Position numbers and translations under genes: made by a program
The notes under the pieces: generated by a model
Told to the model about the DNA's origin: nothing
The model's input: the letters and a program-made list of their open reading frames with translations, nothing else
The model's database searches: none
Source: Pseudolysinimonas kribbensis
GTDB taxonomy: Bacteria; Actinomycetota; Actinomycetes; Actinomycetales; Microbacteriaceae
Assembly (NCBI RefSeq): GCF_030161895.1
Contig: NZ_BSVB01000001.1
Span: forward strand, 2,542,001-2,606,000
Reading direction: 5' to 3'
DNA: 64,000 nt
Part shown: piece by piece, positions 1 through 10,489 of the stretch
Position numbering within the stretch: position 1 is the stretch's first letter
Layout: the number at the start of each line of letters is the position of its first letter

Positions 1-662
1 TCCACGTCGAACGTGGTCGCGAGGTCGGTCGACTCCTCGCTGCGGGAGTCGGTGAAGGTGACGGTGAGCGCGTGCGATCCGAGGCCGAGGGTCACCGGTG
101 ACGTCCACATGCACGACCAGCTCGTCGAGGCGTCGAAGGCGCCGACGCAGGAATCCTGGGCGATGAGGTCGCCGTCGACGCGGAAGTTCGACATCCCGCC
201 GGTCGCGATCCGGGTGCCGCCGAAATGCAGCACGTCGCCGGCGCGGATCGACGCGTCGGTCGAGAGCGTGGCCGGCTCCGCGACGGTGAAGTGCGGCTGC
301 GGATAATTCGCGATCTGCGAGCTCGGGCCGGTGAGCTGGCCGACGAGCGTGTAGCCGCCCGGCGCGAGCGCGATCGGGTCGAGCGTGCACGAGTACGACA
401 CCGGATCGGTTCCGGATGTCGGGGCGCAGTCCGGCGCGAGGTCGATGCCCTCCGGATCGCCGCCGTCGGCGATGGCGTTCCACGTAAGCGTTCCGTCGGC
501 GTCGTGCTGGCCGCTCCAGGTCAGCGGGCCGCCCGGGTAGAGCGTGCCCGCGGTGTCGATCTGCGACGTGAAGATGCCCGCGGCGTTCACCGGCACCGCC
601 AGCACGAGGGCAGCACCCAGACCCGCCACGAGGGCGGTGGCGAGGACGATCGGTCTGCGCAC
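1..662 (-). CDS. Secreted Ig-like surface protein, N-terminal part (cut by window edge)
   Basis: The reading frame starts at a GTG on the minus strand at 662, preceded by a GGGAG ribosome site, and runs off the left edge without a stop. The first ~30 residues are a classical Sec signal peptide: two Arg, then a long Ala/Val/Leu stretch, then AVPVNAAG as a likely cleavage region. The mature part is rich in Thr, Ser, Gly and Asp and contains Cys pairs (for example DCAP, YSCTL, DSCVG, WSCMW) spaced as in beta-sandwich Ig-like modules of actinobacterial cell-surface proteins. I infer an exported, perhaps adhesive or wall-associated protein. No catalytic motif is visible and the C-terminal anchor is outside the window, so the function is unknown. 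Confidence 0.75.
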   Translation of the reverse strand, partial: MRRPIVLATALVAGLGAALVLAVPVNAAGIFTSQIDTAGTLYPGGPLTWSGQHDADGTLTWNAIADGGDPEGIDLAPDCAPTSGTDPVSYSCTLDPIALAPGGYTLVGQLTGPSSQIANYPQPHFTVAEPATLSTDASIRAGDVLHFGGTRIATGGMSNFRVDGDLIAQDSCVGAFDASTSWSCMWTSPVTLGLGSHALTVTFTDSRSEESTDLATTFDV

Positions 663-773
663 GGGTGCTCCCGCCTCAGGGCTGCCGACGCCGGGGGTTC
701 GCCGGAGGAGCCTGAAGAATTGCTGAGACTCTACGGGTTGACGACGCAATCTCCTAGAGCGCCAGCGGCGCCC

Positions 774-2345
774 TCAGATCCAGGTCGGGAACCAGTAATG
801 CAGCCGGAGATAGTCCAGGGGGATGGTCTGCCCGATCCACAGCGGCCAGAAGAAGACGCTCAACACGGCGCACAGGCCGAGGAAGACGCCGACGAGGGCG
901 AGCCCGCGCACCCGCTGGGGCGCCGGGTCGTCCCGGGTGCCGACGAGCACCCGGATCGTCGCGACCAGGCACAGCAGCAGGTAGGGCTCGAACGCGATCG
1001 AATAGAACTGGAAGATCGTGCGGTCCACGTAGAGCAGCCAGGGCAGGTATCCGGCACCGAGCCCCGCCAGCACGAGCGCCTCGCGCCACACGCTCCGCCG
1101 GCGCACGGCACCCCAGACGACGCGCACGACGAGAAAGAACGCCGCCGCCGTGGCGGCCCACCAGATGAGCGGGTTCGCGAGCTCGAGGATCTCGGCCGCC
1201 GTGCCGTTGCCGTTGTCGTGGTAGTACATCGACGTCGGCCGCACCAGGAACAGCCAGGTGAAGGGGTTGGCCTGGTAGGCGTGCGGCGTGCTCTCGTGGA
1301 TGTTGTAGTTCCAGATCTCGCCCTGGTAGTGCCACCAGTTCTGCACCGCGACCGGCACCCCGCTGAGCAGACCGGTCGCGGGCGAACCGCCGTTCTGGAT
1401 CCACGTGCGGTCGTAACCGCCCGAGGTGGCGAACCAGCCGGTCCAGGTCGCGAGGTAGGTCGCGAGGCCGAGCGGCACCACGAGCAGGAAGGTCGCCCAC
1501 GACTGCTGCAGGAAGCTGCTCGAGGAGTAGAAGCCGATGCCCGCGCGCTTGCGCAGCACGATCTCGCTGAGCACGACGAAGACGCCGAACCCGGCCAGGA
1601 AGTAGAAGCCGCTCCACTTGGTGCCCGCCATGAGGCCGAACGAGACCGCCGCGAGCAGGAGCCACGGCCGCCACCACAGGATCGGTCCCCAGTCGGTCGG
1701 CTGCCCGGCCTCCCCTCGGTGCGCGACCCACTCCGTCAGTCGTCGCAGGGTCCACCCGCGATCCAGGAGCACGAGGATGACGCCCACGAGCCCCCAGAAC
1801 GCGACGATGTCGTCGAGCAGCGCGACGCGGCTCATGACGATCGCATTGCCGTCGATCGCCATGAGGCCGCCCGCGATCGTGGTCAGCAGCGTCGAGCGGA
1901 ACAGCAGGTGGGCGAGCACCATGACGAGCGCGACGAGCAGGATGCCGACGACCGCCGTCGAGATCCGCCACCCCCACGAGCTGGCCGCCCCGCCGGATGC
2001 GACCTCGCCGAGCGCGATGATCCACTTGCCGAGCGGCGGGTGCGCGATGAACTCGGGGGCGCTCGTGAACGTGTCGACACGTCCCTGCTGGAACCCGGGG
2101 TTCGGGTCGGAGGGCCAGCTGCCCTCGTAGCCGAGGTGCCAGATCGTCCAGGCGTCCTTGACGTAGTAGGTCTCGTCGAAGACGAGCTCGTGCGGCTGAC
2201 CGAGCCCGACGAGACGCGTGAGGGTCGCGACGACGAGCACGATCACCGGCCCGCCCCAGATCGCGATGCGCCGCGCGATCGGGCGCACCATGAGGTCCTG
2301 CCACCAGTCGTCGAGGCGCGACCCGGTCAGCTCGACGACGGTCAC
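774..2345 (-). CDS. pmt: Protein O-mannosyltransferase (GT39, PMT family)
   Basis: This 523-residue polytopic membrane protein transfers mannose from polyprenyl-phosphate-mannose to Ser/Thr of secreted proteins as they are exported. The Asp-Glu pair that is catalytic in the family is seen at residues 57-58 (VFDETYY) in the first extracytoplasmic loop, and the HPPLGKW motif follows at 102-108. About ten hydrophobic segments follow. Length is normal for actinobacterial Pmt. The start is a GTG at 2345: a TAGAGT -10 box lies 6 nt upstream (2352-2357), indicating a leaderless transcript. It is divergent from rsmI with only 26 bp between them, an arrangement common in actinobacteria. The Thr/Ser-rich exported proteins in this window are plausible substrates (inference). 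Confidence 0.93.
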   Translation of the reverse strand: MTVVELTGSRLDDWWQDLMVRPIARRIAIWGGPVIVLVVATLTRLVGLGQPHELVFDETYYVKDAWTIWHLGYEGSWPSDPNPGFQQGRVDTFTSAPEFIAHPPLGKWIIALGEVASGGAASSWGWRISTAVVGILLVALVMVLAHLLFRSTLLTTIAGGLMAIDGNAIVMSRVALLDDIVAFWGLVGVILVLLDRGWTLRRLTEWVAHRGEAGQPTDWGPILWWRPWLLLAAVSFGLMAGTKWSGFYFLAGFGVFVVLSEIVLRKRAGIGFYSSSSFLQQSWATFLLVVPLGLATYLATWTGWFATSGGYDRTWIQNGGSPATGLLSGVPVAVQNWWHYQGEIWNYNIHESTPHAYQANPFTWLFLVRPTSMYYHDNGNGTAAEILELANPLIWWAATAAAFFLVVRVVWGAVRRRSVWREALVLAGLGAGYLPWLLYVDRTIFQFYSIAFEPYLLLCLVATIRVLVGTRDDPAPQRVRGLALVGVFLGLCAVLSVFFWPLWIGQTIPLDYLRLHYWFPTWI

Positions 2346-2371
2346 GGCGCAACTCTAGGAGACTCGGTTGC

Positions 2372-3194
2372 ATGATCATCCTGGGCGCCACACCGATCGG
2401 GAACCTCGGCGACGCCACGCGACGGTTGGTGGAGGCGCTCGGCTCCGTGACGGTGATCGCCGCGGAGGACACCCGCACCGCCGTGCAACTCATGCGGGCG
2501 CTCGGCGTCGAGAACCGGCCGAGGTTGATCGCCCTGCACGAGCACAACGAGACCCGCCGCGCAGCGGAGCTGGCCGAGCACGCGCGCGACGAGGACGTGC
2601 TCGTGCTCACCGACGCCGGGATGCCGACCGTGAGCGACCCGGGATATCGGCTCGTCGAGGCGGCCGTCGCCCTCGGGGTGCGGGTCACGGTGCTGCCCGG
2701 GCCGAGCGCCGTGCTGGCCGCGCTCGCCGTCTCCGGCCTGCCGACCGACCGGTTCGCCTTCGAGGGTTCCTGCCGCGCACGGGACGTCGCGCGCATCTCG
2801 CGTCGCTCGCCGCCGAACGGCGGACCCTCGTGTTCTTCGAGTCGCCGCACCGCATCGCGGCCGCGCTCGCCGACGTGGCCGCCGAGTTCGGCGACGGTCG
2901 CCGCGTCGTCGTCTGCCGCGAGCTCACCAAGCTGCACGAGGAGGTGCGGCGCGGCACCGCCGCCGAGCTCGCCGTGTGGGCATCGCAGGGGGTGCGGGGG
3001 AGATCGTGCTGGTGGTCGCGGGGGCGCCGGATCGCGCCGCCGATCCGGCCCAGGCGGTCGCTCGTGTGCTCGAGCTCGTGGCCGCGGGCGCGCGCCTCAA
3101 GGACGCGAGCGCGGAGGTCGCCGCCGAGACCGGCCTGCCCCGCCGCGAGCTCTACGATGCGGCGCTCGCCGCCCGGAGCACGCCGTCGGCATAG
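2372..3194 (+). CDS. rsmI: 16S rRNA (cytidine1402-2'-O)-methyltransferase, with two frameshifts
   Basis: RsmI methylates the ribose of C1402 in 16S rRNA using S-adenosylmethionine. The N-terminus carries the family motif GATPIGN at residues 5-11, then EDTR and LTDAGMP(T)VSDPG. The frame breaks twice: at the GGG run 2764-2766, where one more G restores FEGFLPR, and at the five-G run 2996-3000, where one more G restores GEIVLVVAGAP. With both repaired the protein is 274 residues, the usual length, ending in the family's C-terminal helical domain. Both lesions are single G losses in G runs and are best explained as sequence errors. Because the first frame stays open after the break, it merges into the downstream peptidase; that apparent fusion is not real. 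Confidence 0.92.
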
Positions 3195-3292
3195 ACGGAT
3201 CTGTCGACCCCCTTGCGGGGGTGTCATCGCACGCTTACGGTCAGTGCGCCGATGTTTCCGCATCGGAATCACTTCATCGGGGAAGCGAGGGG

Positions 3293-5278
3293 ATGCACGT
3301 GCGTGCATGGACGAGGAGGACGGTCGCGGTGATCGCGGCCGTCGCGACGGCGGCCGGGATCGGGATCGCCGGGGCGGGTGCGGCATCCGCCGCCGATCGC
3401 CAGACCTTCAGCGGATCGGTGCCGAGCTGGGCGACGTCGGCGAACGACGAGGGCGCCGCCGCGGACGACGCGACGGAGGAGGCGGAGATCTACCTGCCGC
3501 TGCGCGACCCGAAGGGCGCCGAGCGACTCGCGTCGACCGTGTCGACCCCCGGCGTGACGACCTTCCGCCACGGTGTCACGGCGCAGCAGTGGATCGCGCG
3601 GTTCTCGCCGACGCAGGCGGACTTCGACGCCGTGCTGGACTACCTCAAGAGCCAGGATCTGACGATCACGGCGTACCCGCAGTCGCGCCTGTACATCATC
3701 TTCCGCGGCACCGCCGAGCAGCTCGGCGACGCGTTCGGCACGGCGCTGCACTCCTACTCCTACAGCGGACGCTCGCTGCTGGCCCCGTCGTCGGCGCCGT
3801 CGGTGCCCGCGGCGCTCGCCGGCAAGGTCGCCGGCATCGGACTCGACCAGTCGAAGCTGCTGACCCGTCCGACCGACGTGGCGCAGGATCCGGATGCCGC
3901 CGCACCGCAGGCGTTCGGCAAGAAGGTCGCGACGACTCCGCTCATCACGACGCCGTGCTCGACCTACGCCGGTGAGCACGTCGTCACGGTGCCGCCCGCC
4001 TACCGCGGCCAGACCTCGTACCCGACCTATGTGTGCGGCTACACGCCGGCGCAGGTGCGGGGCGCGTACGGGCTGCAGACCCTGAACCAGAAGGGCATCA
4101 CCGGCGCGGGCCAGACCGTCGCCCTCATCGACGCCTACGCATCCCCCACCATCGAACAGGACGTGAACACCTGGGCGACGGACGCCGGGGAGCCGACGCT
4201 GCGTCCCGGCCAGTACCGGCAGATCGTGCCGGCCCCGTCGCAGTTCTCCGACCAGGCGCTGTGCCAGGAGCCCAGCGGCTGGCAGACCGAGCAGACGATC
4301 GACGTCGAGGCGGTGCACGGCATCGCGCCCGCCGCGAACATCCTCTACGTCGGCGGCTACAACTGCGGCGGCGGCCTGGACCTCGCGCTCTCGAAGATCC
4401 TCGACGGCAAGCTCGCGAACATCGTGAGCAACAGCTACGGCGACGGCACCGAGGCCCTTCCGGCCGATGTGCTGACCGGGGAGCAGAACCTGTACCTGCA
4501 GGCCGCGGCCGAGGGCATCGGTCTCTACTTCTCCAGCGGTGACGACGGGGATGACGCCGACCTCAACGACGGCGTGATCCAGCCGTCGTTCCCCGCATCC
4601 AGTCCGTGGGTGACCGCGGTCGGCGGCACCTCGGTCGGCATCGACCAGAGCAACCGCATCTCGTTCGAGACCGGCTGGGGCGACACCGCCGACCAGATCG
4701 TGAAGAACGACGACGGATCGCTCGGCTACCTCGGGCCGCTGCCCGGGCCGCGGTTCCTCGGCGGAGCCGGCGGCGGCACCAGCACGGTGTTCGCGCAGCC
4801 GTCGTACCAGCGGGGCATCGTGCCGGGGTCGCTCGCCAGGGGCAAGCGGGTCGCCCCCGACGTGGCGGCGCTCGCCGACCCGTACACCGGGTTCCAGATC
4901 GGCTACCGGCCGATCGTCGACGACACGACGCTCGAGACCGGCGACTTCGTCGACGAGACGTGGGGCGGCACGTCGCTGGCCTCGCCGATCGTCGCGGCGC
5001 AGGTGGCTCTCGTGCAGCAGCAGACGCGCGCGACGATCGGGTTCGCGAACCCGACGCTGTACGCGATCGACCGCGTGCTGCCGTCGGCCTACCGTGACGT
5101 CGTGCCGCAGAACCCGCCGCGCGCCCTCGCATACACCAGCGCGACGAGCGGCAACAGCTACCTGATCACCCTGGACAGGGACACCACTCTCACGACCCAG
5201 CGCCGCTACGACGACGTCACGGGCCTGGGCGGCATCTCGTTCACGCTGCTCGGGTTGCTCGCGCAGGGTCGTCACTGA
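3293..5278 (+). CDS. Secreted sedolisin-family (S53) serine-carboxyl peptidase
   Basis: This 661-residue protein is a pro-enzyme of peptidase family S53, acid-active serine-carboxyl endopeptidases. The start ATG at 3293 follows a GAGGGG ribosome site. Residues 1-34 form a signal peptide ending AGAASAADR. Residues ~60-205 match the pro-kumamolisin activation domain. The catalytic Glu and Asp are seen as E333 and D337 in the string EQTIDVEAVHGIAPAANI, and the nucleophile as Ser561 in WGGTSLASP, the SGTS-like motif. The C-terminal DDVTGLGG resembles the calcium-site region of the family. All catalytic residues are present, so it should be active. It appears monocistronic, with a strong hairpin downstream at 5297-5340. 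The substrate is not predictable. Confidence 0.92.
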   Translation: MHVRAWTRRTVAVIAAVATAAGIGIAGAGAASAADRQTFSGSVPSWATSANDEGAAADDATEEAEIYLPLRDPKGAERLASTVSTPGVTTFRHGVTAQQWIARFSPTQADFDAVLDYLKSQDLTITAYPQSRLYIIFRGTAEQLGDAFGTALHSYSYSGRSLLAPSSAPSVPAALAGKVAGIGLDQSKLLTRPTDVAQDPDAAAPQAFGKKVATTPLITTPCSTYAGEHVVTVPPAYRGQTSYPTYVCGYTPAQVRGAYGLQTLNQKGITGAGQTVALIDAYASPTIEQDVNTWATDAGEPTLRPGQYRQIVPAPSQFSDQALCQEPSGWQTEQTIDVEAVHGIAPAANILYVGGYNCGGGLDLALSKILDGKLANIVSNSYGDGTEALPADVLTGEQNLYLQAAAEGIGLYFSSGDDGDDADLNDGVIQPSFPASSPWVTAVGGTSVGIDQSNRISFETGWGDTADQIVKNDDGSLGYLGPLPGPRFLGGAGGGTSTVFAQPSYQRGIVPGSLARGKRVAPDVAALADPYTGFQIGYRPIVDDTTLETGDFVDETWGGTSLASPIVAAQVALVQQQTRATIGFANPTLYAIDRVLPSAYRDVVPQNPPRALAYTSATSGNSYLITLDRDTTLTTQRRYDDVTGLGGISFTLLGLLAQGRH

Positions 5279-5296
5279 CCGGCGCTTCTTGAAAGT

Positions 5297-5340
5297 TCCC
5301 CGGCGATCCGCCGCTGTCACGTGCGGCGGATCGCCGGGGA
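5297..5340. terminator. 18-bp perfect hairpin after the S53 peptidase gene
   Basis: The arms 5297-5314 and 5323-5340 are perfectly complementary over 18 bp around an 8-nt loop (tgtcacgt). The stem is long and GC-rich but has no T tract, which is common for intrinsic terminators in high-GC actinobacteria. It begins 19 nt after the peptidase stop and ends 20 nt before the next start codon, so it could terminate peptidase transcription or act as an attenuator for the downstream gene. Confidence 0.7.
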
Positions 5341-5359
5341 GCGTAAGCCGGAGGGCGTG

Positions 5360-6276
5360 ATGAACGCGGTCCGCATCCCTCGATTCGGTGACAGCAGCGT
5401 CCTGGAGCTCGTGCAGGTCCCCGAGCCGGAACCGGGTCCCGGGGAGGTCAGGGTCGCCGTGCGCTACGCCGGCATCAATCCGGGCGAGATCCCGATCCGC
5501 GAGGGCCGATTCGGCGGGGAGCCGCCGTTCGGGCAGGGCAGCGACTTCGCCGGCGAGATCGTCGGCCTCGGCGAGGGGGTCACCGGCTGGCGGATCGGGT
5601 CGGACGTGATCGGGATGTCCGACCAGCGTTCCGCGCAGGCCGACTACGTCGTGCTCCCGGCCGACCGGGTGATCCCGAAGCCCGCGGGTCTCGGCTGGGA
5701 CGTCGCGGGCGCCCTCTACGTCGCCGCCACGACCGCGGTCGCCGCGGTCGACACGATCGCCCCGCACCCGGGCGATCGCGTCGTCGTCGCGGGTGCCGCG
5801 GGAGGGGTCGGCGTGCTCGCCGCCCAGCTCGCCGCCCGCGCGGGGGCGCGGGTGATCGGCACGGCATCCGAGCAGAATCACGAGGCGCTGCGCGGGCTCG
5901 GCATCGAGCCGGTCGCCTACGGCGACGGCGCCCAGGGGCGGATCCGTCTGCTCGCGACCGACGGCGTCGACGCGTTCATCGACACCCACGGCCGCGGCAA
6001 CGTCGACCTCGCGCTCGACCTGGGCGTCGACCCGGGGCGGATCGAGACGATCGCCGACTTCGCCGCGGCGAGCCGGGGGTGCACACCGTCGGGATGTCGT
6101 CGGTCGCCGACCCGCGAGCCGCCGTCGCGCTCGTGGCGCAGCTCCTCGCGGAGGGCGCGATCACGTTGCCGATCAAGGCCCGGTACGCGATCGACGACGT
6201 CGCGACGGCCTACGACCGGCTCGCGGAGCGGCACGGCCTCGGCAAGATCGTGCTGCAGGTCGGCACCGGCATCTGA
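5360..6276 (+). CDS. Zinc-free quinone-oxidoreductase-like alcohol dehydrogenase (MDR), one frameshift
   Basis: This is a medium-chain dehydrogenase/reductase of the quinone oxidoreductase (QOR/CAA43093-like) subgroup, which uses NADPH. The GroES-like N-terminal half shows GEVRVAVRYAGINPGEI and the Rossmann half shows AGAAGGVG at residues 144-151. The Cys/His zinc ligands of true alcohol dehydrogenases are absent, as expected for QOR. The frame breaks at the five-G run 6075-6079; a sixth G restores ASRGVHTVGM and gives a normal 305-residue protein. The start ATG at 5360 was chosen over an earlier in-frame codon because of the GGAGGG site just upstream. It stands alone between a hairpin and a nested palindrome. 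The substrate is unknown. Confidence 0.85.
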
Positions 6277-6321
6277 CCCGGACGGCGCGGCCGTGCTGCT
6301 CGAGGTCGCGGGCGCAGACCG

Positions 6322-6395
6322 GGATCCGATCGACGTTTCGCCATCCGATTGTCCCCGCGCGGGCCGCATCGGATGGCGACACGCTCATCGGATCC
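6322..6395. repeat. Nested palindrome element 1
   Basis: An outer 9-bp stem (ggatccgat at 6322-6330 with atcggatcc at 6387-6395) encloses a symmetric 7/7 internal loop, then a 12-bp inner stem (tcgccatccgat at 6338-6349 with atcggatggcga at 6368-6379) and an 18-nt apical loop. It lies 45 nt past a stop codon. The inner arm is nearly identical to that of the element at 61557-61626. Confidence 0.75.
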
Positions 6396-6423
6396 GTGCA
6401 GAGGTCGCGCTAGCGTCGCATAC

Positions 6424-7873
6424 GTGATCGACGCGACCGTGGTGGGGTCGGGGCCGAACGGCCTCGCCGCGGCCGTGACGCTCGCGCGCGCGGGTCTCAA
6501 GGTGCGCCTGCTCGAGCGCAACGACACGATCGGGGGCGGCATCCGGTCGGCCCCGCTGACGCTTCCGGGCTTCGTGCACGACATCTGCTCGGCCGTGCAC
6601 CCGGCGGCCCTCGCGTCGCCGTTCTTCCGCGCCTGGGGTCTGACCGAGCGCGTGCCGTTCGTGGTCCCGAAGGCCTCATACGCGCATCCGCTCGACGGCG
6701 GGACCGCGGCGATCGCGTACCGCGACCTCGACCGCACCGTCGACGGGCTCGGGCGCGACGGCCGCGCCTGGCGCGGGCTGCTCGGCCCGCTCGTGCGCCG
6801 GATCGACGAGGTCACCGACTTCACCGGCTCGACGCTCGTCCGCGTGCCGCCGCATCCGGTCACCGCCGTGCGGTACGGGCTGCGGGCGCTCGAGCAGGGC
6901 GGAGCGTGGGGCGCGGCGCGGTTCCGCGACGACGCGGCGCCGGCGCTCCTGTTCGGCGTCGCCGCGCACGCGAACATCCCGCTGCCCTCGCTCGCCGGCG
7001 CCGGTGCCGGCCTGCTGCTCGCGGCGCATGGACACGCCGCCGGCTGGGGCCTGCCGACCGGCGGCACGCAGCGGATCGCCGACGCGCTCGCCGACGACCT
7101 CCGCGCCCACGGCGGCGACATCGAGACCGGAGCCGACATCGGGTCGCCCGCGGACCTCGACCCTCGACCGTGACCCTGCTCGACACGTCGGCGGGGTTCC
7201 TCGACCGGTTCGGCGGGGATCGCCTGCCCGCGGGATACCGGCGCGCGCTGCGGGGCTGCGCCACGGTGCGGGGGTGGCGAAGGTCGACCTCGCGCTGTCG
7301 GCTCCCGTGCCGTGGGCCGACCCGGCCGTCGCGTCGTCGCCGACCGTGCACCTCGGCGGCACGCGTGCCGAGATCATCGCCTCGGAGCGGGCGGTCGCGC
7401 GCGGCACCGTCTCCGACGCGCCCTACGTGCTCGTCGTGCAGCCGACGATCGCCGACCCGAGCAGGGCGCCGGCCGGGCGGCACGTGCTGTGGGCGTACAT
7501 CCACGTGCCGAACGGCTCGACGATCGACCCGACCGAGCTCGTGCTGCGCCAGGTGGAGCGTTTCGCGCCCGGGTTCCGCGACACGATCCTCGCGGTGTCC
7601 GCGCGCACGGCGCCCGAGGTCGCGCGCGACAACCCGAACGACGTCGGGGGCGACATCAGCGGCGGCGCCGCGACACTGCGTCAGCTCGTGCGCCGCCCGG
7701 TGCTCTCGCCGCAGCCGTGGCGCACGCCGATCGAGGGCCTCTACCTCTGCTCGTCCGCGACGACGCCCGGCCCCTCCGTGCACGGCATGAACGGCTGGTA
7801 CGCGGCGCGCCTCGCCCTCCACGACCGTTTCGGCATCCACACCACCCTCGACGACCTCGCAGTGCGCGAATGA
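6424..7873 (+). CDS. Phytoene-dehydrogenase-like FAD oxidoreductase, two frameshifts
   Basis: The protein belongs to the COG1233 phytoene dehydrogenase-related family of FAD-dependent oxidoreductases. The N-terminal dinucleotide-binding motif is VVGSGPNGLAAAV at residues ~6-18, followed by LLERNDTIGGGIRSAPLTLP, typical of this group. The C-terminus has the conserved GGDISGG...RP and PSVHGMNGWYAARLAL segments that close the flavin site. Frames break at the CCC run 7161-7163 and at the four-G run 7252-7255; restoring one base at each gives 483 residues, normal for the family. The GTG start at 6424 follows a TAGCGT -10 box by 7 nt, so the transcript is probably leaderless. The substrate is unknown; no carotenoid genes are nearby, so a pigment role is not supported. 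Confidence 0.86.
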
Positions 7874-7925
7874 CCGAAATTGGCAGGTCTGACGCCGCGC
7901 GACCTGCCAAAAGTGGTCATTCGCG
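7865..7925. repeat. Nested palindrome element 2
   Basis: An outer 11-bp stem (7865-7875 with 7915-7925, cgcgaatgacc/ggtcattcgcg) encloses a 4/4 internal loop (gaaa and aagt), a 10-bp inner stem (ttggcaggtc at 7880-7889 with gacctgccaa at 7901-7910) and an 11-nt loop. The stop codon of the upstream gene (7871-7873) sits inside the left outer arm. It may serve as a terminator before metG. Confidence 0.75.
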
Positions 7926-7974
7926 AGCAGAGCCCCGGCCGGTAACCGCCGAGGGGGCTCGGTAGACTGCACGG

Positions 7975-9556
<1,582 letters not shown>

Positions 9557-9560
<4 letters not shown>

Positions 9561-10489
9561 GCAACCTGGGCGACGAGGCGTTCCTCCGCGCACGAGAGCG
9601 GCCGGCTGACCAGCCGGCCGAGTACCCGCCTCTGCCCGAGGCGCTCGTCGTGCCGGTGTACGACAACCACACCCACCTCGACATCCGGGACGGCGAGCAC
9701 GGGCTCGATTACCGCGAGCAGCTCGATCGCGCCTCCAGCGTCGGCGTGCGCGGCGTCGTGCAGGTCGGCACCGACCTGGCGACATCGCAGTGGAGCGCGG
9801 AGATCGCGGCGCGCGAGCCGCGCGTGCTCGCCGCGGTCGCGCTGCATCCGAACGAGGCGCCCGAGATCGAGCGCCGGGGAGCGCTCGATGACCAGCTCGC
9901 GGGGATCGCGGAGCTGGCATCCCGGCCCCGGGTGCGGGCGGTCGGCGAGACGGGGCTGGATTTCTTCCGCACCGGTGAGGACGGCCGCGCCGCGCAGATC
10001 CGCTCCTTCGAGGCGCACATCGAGATCGCCAAGCAGAGCGGGCTCGCGCTGCAGATCCACGACCGCGACGCCCATCGCGAGGTGGTCGAGGTGCTCGAGC
10101 GGGTCGGGGCGCCTGAGCGGACGGTGTTCCACTGCTTCTCGGGCGACGCCGAGTTCGCGCAGCTGGTCGCCGAGCACGGCTGGTTCCTCTCCTTCGCCGG
10201 CACGGTGACCTTCAAGAACGCCCCGGCGCTGCGCGAGGCGCTCGAGGCGGTGCCGCGTTCGTCTCTGCTGGTGGAGACCGACGCGCCGTACCTGACGCCG
10301 ATGCCGTTCCGCGGCCGGCCGAACTCGGCGTACCTGATCCCGCACACCCTCCGCTCGATGGCCGACACGCTCGGCACCGACGTGTCGATGCTCGCGGCGC
10401 AGATCTCGTCCAACACCGAGCTCGTCTACGGCGCGTGGGACTCCGACCCCGTCGACGCCCCGCCGGGACCGTTCGACGAGCATGAGTGA
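9557..10489 (+). CDS. tatD: TatD-family metal-dependent deoxyribonuclease
   Basis: TatD-family enzymes are TIM-barrel metallo-hydrolases with 3'-5' exonuclease or DNase activity, linked to DNA repair and RNA quality control. The metal-binding motif HTHLD is at residues 38-42, the bridging Glu is in GETGLDFFR (E130), and the late TDAPYLTP motif supplies the last aspartate. Length is 310 residues, a little long because of a ~35-residue N-terminal extension before the barrel. The GTG start overlaps the metG stop by 4 nt, so it is translationally coupled to metG. Its own end overlaps the first possible rsmA start by 8 nt. metG-tatD-rsmA-ispE is a conserved order in actinobacteria. Confidence 0.94.

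Noticed and set aside
3208..3221. CCCCC-TTGC-GGGGG hairpin between rsmI and the peptidase gene
   Set aside because: The stem is only 5-6 bp with no T tract; too weak to call a terminator.
2372..5278. A 968-codon open frame that joins RsmI to the sedolisin peptidase
   Set aside because: RsmI homology leaves this frame at 2766 and continues in the other two frames, while the peptidase has its own ribosome site and signal peptide at 3293. The fusion arises from a lost G.
7926..7974. Riboswitch or T-box leader for metG
   Set aside because: Only about 50 nt separate element 2 from the start, and the -10 box at 7963-7968 leaves no untranslated leader.
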